Of a stretch of 36,290 nucleotides of DNA, positions 31,025-36,290 are shown piece by piece; position 1 is the stretch's first letter, and every line of letters starts with the position of its first letter. A model generated the notes under the pieces. The model worked only from the letters and a program-made list of their open reading frames with translations. It was not told the DNA's origin and ran no database searches. Source of the stretch: JAICWY01 sp964531205 (GTDB lineage: Bacteria; Vulcanimicrobiota; Vulcanimicrobiia; Vulcanimicrobiales; Vulcanimicrobiaceae); the NCBI GenBank assembly GCA_964531205.1, contig CAZHGH010000026.1, positions 1 to 36,290 on the forward strand, written 5' to 3'. The translations under genes were made by a program, and so were the position numbers.

Positions 31025-32373
31025 GTACCGCCTCGTTCATCGTCGATCATCGAAACGTAGGCGCCGCATTCCGGCGCCTTTCGCTTCCTACAGCCGTTTC
31101 GATGCTCGGCGATCAACTGCTCGGTATCGTCGATACGATCGTCATCGGGAGTCTGGGTGCCGTTGCACTTGCAGGTGCGACGGCCGCGAACACTGTCTCA
31201 CTCGCGCTGTTGTTCGCAATTGTCGGCTTTATGAACGGCGCCGGCATCATCGCCGCGCAGCGCATCGGCGCGCACGACATCGAAGGCTATGCAAAGAGCG
31301 TGCGAGCCGGCTTCGTTGTGCCGTTTGTAAGCGGTCTACTGTGCGCCACGCTCAGCATTCCGTTTGCGGGATGGGTCGTCGGCGAGATGATCGGGCATTT
31401 GCCGAGCGCGCATGCGAGCGGCATCTATTTGATTTTGCGATGCTTTGCAATCATCCCGATCAGCATCTCCGGCGCGATCATCACGGGCCTCGGTGCCGCG
31501 GGGAACCGCAAGATCGGCATCATCATTCTCGCTATTATCAACGTCATACACATTCCGCTTCTACTTATTCTTGCGCTTGGGTGGCTGACGCACCATCCGT
31601 TCGGAATCGCCGGTGCGGGCGTCTCGACGCTGCTTTCAGAGATCATCGCGGCCCTCTATGCAGTGATCTACGTTGCTAGACGCCCGATTTACCGCATCTT
31701 CGAGCACCTCACCATCGATTTGCGCTTGGCAATGGAATGCGCGCGGCTCGGATTGCCGGAGTCGGTCTTTTTATTTGCGGTCGTCGCTCCTGACGCGTTG
31801 ATCGTCGCGCTGCTTGCTCCATACGGCGCAACGGTAATCTCCGCGTTTCGTGCGCTCAACGTCGTTTCCGATCTGACGTTCGTCGTTCCGAGTCCGCTAC
31901 AGTCCGCCGCGCAAACGGTCATCGGCCAGCGTCTCGGTGCAAAGGATATCGACGGCGCGGTGTGGTTTTTCCGGCGGTCCCGCGTCATTTCGTTTTGGAT
32001 CACGACCATCACTGGACTTGTCTGCGCTGTACTCGCGTGGCCGCTCGCCTACGTTTTTACGCTCAATCCAACGGTTGCCTCAGTCGCCGCGTTGCCGCTG
32101 GCCGCACACATGGCGACCTTGCCGATAAAAGGCTGGGCGATGGTCTCGATGGCGCCGATTCGTGCCTCGGGCGACACGCGATTCTCCATGACCGTCGGCA
32201 TCGTAACGAGTCTTCTGGTATTGCCCGCTGCGTACGTGTGCATCCATATCCTGCGTATTGGACTTTGGGGTGTGCCAATTGCGTGGATTTTTGCATGGAC
32301 GGCTCGCGCGTTGTTAACCGGTTTGAAACTGCGCGACGGCTCGTGGACGCGCCGGACGCTTTTTGCGCCTTAA
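31021..32373 (+). CDS. MATE-family multidrug/metabolite exporter
   Basis: This 450-residue protein has about twelve transmembrane helices in two similar halves. It begins with FRRLSLPTAVSMLGDQLLGIVDTIVIGSLG and continues through helices such as IIPISISGAIITGLGAAGN, as in MATE antiporters of the DinF/NorM type. MATE proteins use Na+ or H+ gradients to export organic cations and other small molecules. Its ATGA coupling with kynU suggests export of a tryptophan-derived product such as anthranilate, but it could be a general drug exporter. It converges on the phosphatase gene with a four-base overlap. Confidence 0.9.
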   Translation: MSTASFIVDHRNVGAAFRRLSLPTAVSMLGDQLLGIVDTIVIGSLGAVALAGATAANTVSLALLFAIVGFMNGAGIIAAQRIGAHDIEGYAKSVRAGFVVPFVSGLLCATLSIPFAGWVVGEMIGHLPSAHASGIYLILRCFAIIPISISGAIITGLGAAGNRKIGIIILAIINVIHIPLLLILALGWLTHHPFGIAGAGVSTLLSEIIAALYAVIYVARRPIYRIFEHLTIDLRLAMECARLGLPESVFLFAVVAPDALIVALLAPYGATVISAFRALNVVSDLTFVVPSPLQSAAQTVIGQRLGAKDIDGAVWFFRRSRVISFWITTITGLVCAVLAWPLAYVFTLNPTVASVAALPLAAHMATLPIKGWAMVSMAPIRASGDTRFSMTVGIVTSLLVLPAAYVCIHILRIGLWGVPIAWIFAWTARALLTGLKLRDGSWTRRTLFAP

Positions 32374-33137
32374 AGAGCTTCGAAGAGCGACACGACGCCT
32401 GCGTGCACTATGCCATTGCTTGCAAGAATCGAATCGCCATCTAAATCGAACGGCGAATCATCCAAAGCAGTGACAGTGCCGCCCGCTTCGCGTACGATAA
32501 GCGATCCGGCGGCCTTATCCCACGGTGCCAGATCGAACTCCCAAAATGCATCGAAGCGGCCCATCGCCGTATACGCTAAATCCAGCGCTGCGGCCCCGTC
32601 TCGCCGCACCGCTTGCGCGTGACGCGAGGCGTGTGCAAAGTGCGCCGCATTGCGATCGTAATCGAACGGCTTAAAACCGGTGCAGAGCATCGCCGCACCA
32701 ACGTTTTCAATCTTCGATACTTGGATGGCGCGATCGTTGCAACGCGCACCCGCTCCATGCTCGGCAGCGAAGAGTTCGTCCATCATTGGGGCATAGATCA
32801 CGCCGGCAAGAAGTTCGCCGTCACGTTCGTAGGCAATCGAAATGCAGAATAGCGGATAGCCGTGAGCAAAATTCGTCGTACCGTCGAGGGGATCGACGAT
32901 CCAACGCTCTTGCGACGTGCCTTTAATCTCGCCGCCTTCTTCTCCAAGTACCGTAGCTGCGGGAAAATCGGCGCGCAAGCGTTGGACGATCGCACGTTCG
33001 CTGGCACGATCCGCTTGCGTAACGAGGTCGGCGCGATGTTGCTTTTCTTCGATCGTTAAAGGCCGCTCACTATACTCTTCGAGTATCGCACCGGCCTCAC
33101 GCGCAGCGGCATATGCGCAGGTCAACGGATTGCGCAT
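32370..33137 (-). CDS. Inositol monophosphatase family protein (SuhB/CysQ type)
   Basis: This Mg2+-dependent phosphomonoesterase has 255 residues and the family metal-binding motifs: VLGEEGGE (63-70), DPLDGTTN (82-89) and WDKAAGSLIVREAGG near the C terminus. The substrate may be inositol phosphate, fructose 1,6-bisphosphate or 3'-phosphoadenosine 5'-phosphate; this cannot be decided from the sequence. ATG 33137 follows the large surface-protein gene by ten bases, so it may be read from the same transcript. Its stop overlaps the convergent MATE gene. Confidence 0.92.
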   Translation of the reverse strand: MRNPLTCAYAAAREAGAILEEYSERPLTIEEKQHRADLVTQADRASERAIVQRLRADFPAATVLGEEGGEIKGTSQERWIVDPLDGTTNFAHGYPLFCISIAYERDGELLAGVIYAPMMDELFAAEHGAGARCNDRAIQVSKIENVGAAMLCTGFKPFDYDRNAAHFAHASRHAQAVRRDGAAALDLAYTAMGRFDAFWEFDLAPWDKAAGSLIVREAGGTVTALDDSPFDLDGDSILASNGIVHAGVVSLFEAL

Positions 33138-33147
33138 GCTGTTGCCT

Positions 33148-36100
33148 TTAGTTGGAGATGAAGGTGTACGTGACGACGGAAGTGGTCGGCGTCGTGGGTC
33201 CGCCCTGGATCGAGATTTCGTAATTCATAAGCATGTCGAAAGGATTGCGTGTCGCAGCACGTCCGGTGCCGGTGTCGAGCAGCAGAACGCCCGGATTCGA
33301 CGTCGGCACCACCGCGTACGCCGTTTGATCGAAGTTTACCCCGCTCTGCGGCATCGAACGGTTCGCGCCGTTATCGACGTCGGTCAGTAACTCGTTGGCC
33401 GGCGAGCCGGTATTTGCCGGATTGACGTTCGTCGACGCGTACAGTTTCCAGCCGACGCTGCTTCCCGCGTTCGTGTAGACGCTTACCCGCACAACGTCCT
33501 GCCCGGTCACCGTTTGAAGATTTGCAACGGCCCCAAAGTCGACCGTATTCGTCGACGTGTTGAAGGCGCACGGAGCGCAGCTGACCGAAGGCGTCGAGCC
33601 CGTTAATGCATCCGATCCGGGATTGACAGAGATGACCAGATTCGCGGCCAAAATGATCTGCACGATCGTGTCGGTCGACCACGATTCCGACGCGTTTACC
33701 GCACCGTTCACTTTCGTCGGGAATTGATACGTATCGTTGACGGTGTACGGTGCCTTAGCAGTGAACGTGACCGTCAATGTCGAGCCGGGCGTAATTGCGC
33801 AGCTTCCGCCGCCGATATTGATCGCGCCGTTCGCACCTCCGGTCGTCGCGCTGGTGAAGCTCGTGATGCTGCAGCCGTACGTGGTTCCGGAGATCGCCGG
33901 CGTGCCGGTTATCGTCCATGCCGTACCATCGGCCGGCAGCACCGCGCTAGTATCCTTACCCGGAATCGTAATGACGGCGGACGTGATGTTGTTTCCGGCG
34001 CCGCTGGTATTTTTGATAACGTACGTGAACGCGTTACCGTACGTGCTATCGGAATCGGCACCGATTTGAGGCGTTTGCGGTGAAGTGACCGTTGTCGCCG
34101 TTGGGTAGCCGCCCGCCGCACTAAAGCCCGTCGCTGCCGAGACCGCGGTAACGTTCATCGAGAACGTATGCGCCGCAGACCAACCACCGGCATTTGCGCC
34201 ATGCGCGTACATCGTTGCCGTGATGTTGCTCGTGGCGGTTTGCAAATTGCCCGTCACGCTGAACGTTGCGCCGGGCGCAAGGGAACTTGCTTCTGTCGCG
34301 GCACCGCAGCTCGGCGTGGTTGGATTTACCGGCGGCGGATTTGTAACCGGCCCGTCAGCAGTGACGAATTGACCCGCACATAACCCGAACCAATACCGTG
34401 TCACGCCGCCGCTCGGCGTACTCGTGCCAAGTAGCGACCATCCTGACGGCATACCCGATGCATTTGTAAACGCATTCGTCGAAGGCAAATCGATCGTAAT
34501 AAGGTCGAGATAATCCGGGTTCGGATCCTGCGCCGTGGATGCGTTGGTCACGTTAATCGTCACGGCATTGTTCGTGTTCTGACCTTCGGACGTCGGCGAA
34601 AAGCCCGGCGTAATGAGATTTCCGTTGAGCGAATACGCAGCGCTTGCCGTCGCATCGTAGACCGTTTGCGGTACGAATCCGGTGAACGAGCTCGCAGGCG
34701 TCATCGTAAACTGCGTAGGCGTAACGGCTTGGAAGGTCCAGTCGGTGTACGAGAACGCACCGGGCGGCGGCGGCGTGATGTCGACATACACCGTTTGCGA
34801 CGAGCCCGGAGCAACGCCGCCGTTGCCGCCGGCAGTCTTCAAGCAAAATGCAGAGCCAGGCGCGCTCACCGGACACGGAATCACGACTTGCCACGATGTC
34901 GGAGAATTTGCATCGATCGTGATCGTGGTCAGCGTTCCGGACGGTGAATAAGCTGTCGGCATAACGGCTTCGAACTGCGTCATATTCGTTGTGCCGACAC
35001 TCGCGTTGTTCGTGACCGTGATCGCCCAAACGTCGGCGTATCCGGTTGGGGTCGTGTACGGCGATGACGAGGTGTAGATCGCGTTCGTTCCTCGGGTCGT
35101 GTAACCGTGTGTTTCAGCGCCCGCGAAGTACGTATTACCGCTGTTGACGTAGCCGATGTGCGTAATGCTGGCTGTGCCCGCCCATGTCTTACCGGCGCTG
35201 TTCGTAAACGCTACGGCGTTCGTAGAGGAAGAGTCATTATTCCGCGACCACGTCACGCCGTCGGTCGGCAAAATAGAGGTCGTGCCGGTACAACCGCTTT
35301 GACAACCGCTGTTGCCGGGCACGTTATTGAACTGCACGTTCGGGATCGAAATCGTCGCGGCCATTGCGAGCGATTTTCCATTCGTCGTGGGATACGCCGT
35401 TAGGGTACAGCCTTTATTCGCGCCGCCGCCGTAGCACGTGTTTTGAATCGTCCAGCTGACGCCGCTTGTATCCGTTACGATTTGCTGTTGACACGTACCG
35501 CCGCATCCGCTCGTAACGCTCGGATCGGTAAGGTTGATCCAGATGCCTTTGCTGCCCGTGTTGAACGCAATACCGCGTAACGTATCGCCGTTGCCGACGC
35601 CGTAATACGTGTCACCGTCGTTCACGAACTGTAGCGATTGCGTTACGGACGATCCTTGCGGCAGCACGATGGCCGTGCTTATCGCATTCGTAGTCGGATC
35701 TTGGAACTGCGTAACGGCGTTGTAGCCGAGAATTTGGAACGCCTGCGATGCGTCTATCGCCTTCGTCGTCTGATTGTACATCTGAACCGTGTAGACGTTT
35801 CCGATGTAATTCGCGGGAGACTGCGTAGCGCCAAAGGTGAACGTTCGCGTCGCTCCGCCGCCGCCGCTGCTCGTGACCGTCGTCGGCCCGCTAACAACGG
35901 AGCCCGTTGGATCGCTCACCGTAAACGTGTAATTTTTGGTTGCAGCTAAACCCGATGCGGTCAACGTCCAGCCGCCGTCGGCCGTATCGTTGGTCGTATC
36001 GAAGGCAAACTTCGTCGTTGCGGAATACGGCGTCGGCGGTGGAGTCGGCCAATTTGCGCCGAGAGCCGGGTTGCCGGCGTTCGGAACGAGCGAAATCGAA

Positions 36101-36290
36101 CCCGTTGCGCCGCTGCCGGTAATTGAAACTTGACGCATCGAAATGCGCGTATGCGTCGTCAAATTGTAGAGCACTACCGAGTACGTGCCGGTTGGCGTCG
36201 TACTGCTAAGCGGCCAAACCGCGGTGATGGCCGCGGAGTTTTGCGCGCCCACGACGGCCGTAATGCCTGACGACGTCGTCGGATCGCACA
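33148..36290 (-). CDS. Very large Ser/Thr/Asn-rich surface protein (start lies beyond the right edge)
   Basis: At least 1046 residues are present; the open frame continues unbroken to the right edge, so GTG 36252 is not the true start. It is rich in Thr, Ser, Asn and Gly and predicted all-beta. It contains repeated Ig-like segments: YSVVLYNLTTHTRI and YTVQMYNQTTKAID are two copies of one strand pair, and DGGWTLTASGLAATKNYTF lies between them. Short Cys pairs occur along the chain (CGGTC, CQSGC, CAPC), probably disulfides of an exported protein. There is no sorting signal or transmembrane tail at the C terminus (ending TYTFISN). Most likely a secreted or surface-anchored adhesin-like protein; the family is unknown. 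Confidence 0.8.
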   Translation of the reverse strand, partial: CDPTTSSGITAVVGAQNSAAITAVWPLSSTTPTGTYSVVLYNLTTHTRISMRQVSITGSGATGSISLVPNAGNPALGANWPTPPPTPYSATTKFAFDTTNDTADGGWTLTASGLAATKNYTFTVSDPTGSVVSGPTTVTSSGGGGATRTFTFGATQSPANYIGNVYTVQMYNQTTKAIDASQAFQILGYNAVTQFQDPTTNAISTAIVLPQGSSVTQSLQFVNDGDTYYGVGNGDTLRGIAFNTGSKGIWINLTDPSVTSGCGGTCQQQIVTDTSGVSWTIQNTCYGGGANKGCTLTAYPTTNGKSLAMAATISIPNVQFNNVPGNSGCQSGCTGTTSILPTDGVTWSRNNDSSSTNAVAFTNSAGKTWAGTASITHIGYVNSGNTYFAGAETHGYTTRGTNAIYTSSSPYTTPTGYADVWAITVTNNASVGTTNMTQFEAVMPTAYSPSGTLTTITIDANSPTSWQVVIPCPVSAPGSAFCLKTAGGNGGVAPGSSQTVYVDITPPPPGAFSYTDWTFQAVTPTQFTMTPASSFTGFVPQTVYDATASAAYSLNGNLITPGFSPTSEGQNTNNAVTINVTNASTAQDPNPDYLDLITIDLPSTNAFTNASGMPSGWSLLGTSTPSGGVTRYWFGLCAGQFVTADGPVTNPPPVNPTTPSCGAATEASSLAPGATFSVTGNLQTATSNITATMYAHGANAGGWSAAHTFSMNVTAVSAATGFSAAGGYPTATTVTSPQTPQIGADSDSTYGNAFTYVIKNTSGAGNNITSAVITIPGKDTSAVLPADGTAWTITGTPAISGTTYGCSITSFTSATTGGANGAINIGGGSCAITPGSTLTVTFTAKAPYTVNDTYQFPTKVNGAVNASESWSTDTIVQIILAANLVISVNPGSDALTGSTPSVSCAPCAFNTSTNTVDFGAVANLQTVTGQDVVRVSVYTNAGSSVGWKLYASTNVNPANTGSPANELLTDVDNGANRSMPQSGVNFDQTAYAVVPTSNPGVLLLDTGTGRAATRNPFDMLMNYEISIQGGPTTPTTSVVTYTFISN

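Noticed and set aside
1..36290. CRISPR arrays, IS elements, prophage, integrase or toxin-antitoxin pairs
   Set aside because: No regularly spaced direct repeats, transposase or integrase motifs were seen; ordinary chromosomal context apart from the small palindromic repeats.

Overview
The window is GC-rich, gene-dense bacterial chromosome with almost no spare DNA. Genes commonly overlap by 1-4 bases (ATGA, GTGA or TAATG junctions), GTG and TTG starts are frequent, and several genes lack a Shine-Dalgarno site and instead have a -10-like hexamer 6-7 bases before the start codon (leaderless candidates). No phage, IS element, integron or CRISPR array is visible. The mixture of Firmicutes-like synteny (a YabE-type 3D protein next to rsmA; tilS-hpt-ftsH), a CGAAC-N4-GTTCG SOS box and secreted or lipoprotein genes suggests a deep-branching lineage related to Terrabacteria. 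My best guess is Candidatus Eremiobacterota (WPS-2) or a close relative; this is inference only.

Layout. 1-3014 (minus): the 5' part of rho, then an SOS-type cassette (an RNase H-like protein plus 3-methyladenine DNA glycosylase) behind a promoter whose spacer is a perfect SOS palindrome, then a glycosyltransferase. 3015-6953 (plus): a structured leader, a G5/3D cell-wall protein, rsmA, a CPBP membrane protease and a second glycosyltransferase. 6904-18551 (minus): a run of twelve tightly packed genes: moeA, a BON lipoprotein, hisC-like, a phosphoesterase, a thioesterase, smpB, tilS, hpt, ftsH, two M16-like proteins that both lack the zinc motif, and a third glycosyltransferase. 18552-20856: serS (plus), then a small unknown and MgtC (minus).

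20857-26046: a strong terminator stands directly before a haem-oxygenase-like diiron protein; a mosaic of interspersed inverted repeats follows; then a DUF2249-CRP/FNR fusion regulator, a small secreted protein, a membrane-anchored cytochrome c, a HAMP/PP2C/HATPase signalling protein and tRNA-Ser(UGA). 26107-28341: two very small proteins, an alkyltransferase-like protein with Ala in place of the catalytic Cys, a secreted or outer-membrane candidate and a lipoprotein. 28410-32373 (plus): DUF962, a chagasin-like inhibitor, tryptophan 2,3-dioxygenase, kynureninase and a MATE exporter, which form a tryptophan catabolic unit without a visible formamidase. 32370-36290 (minus): an inositol-monophosphatase-family enzyme and a very large Ser/Thr/Asn-rich surface protein that runs off the right edge.

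The most unusual items are the SOS-box/leaderless promoter of the RNase H-like and glycosylase genes, the Cys-to-Ala alkyltransferase homologue, the two regulatory-looking RNA regions (before the 3D protein and before the diiron protein), and the tandem catalytically dead M16 pair.
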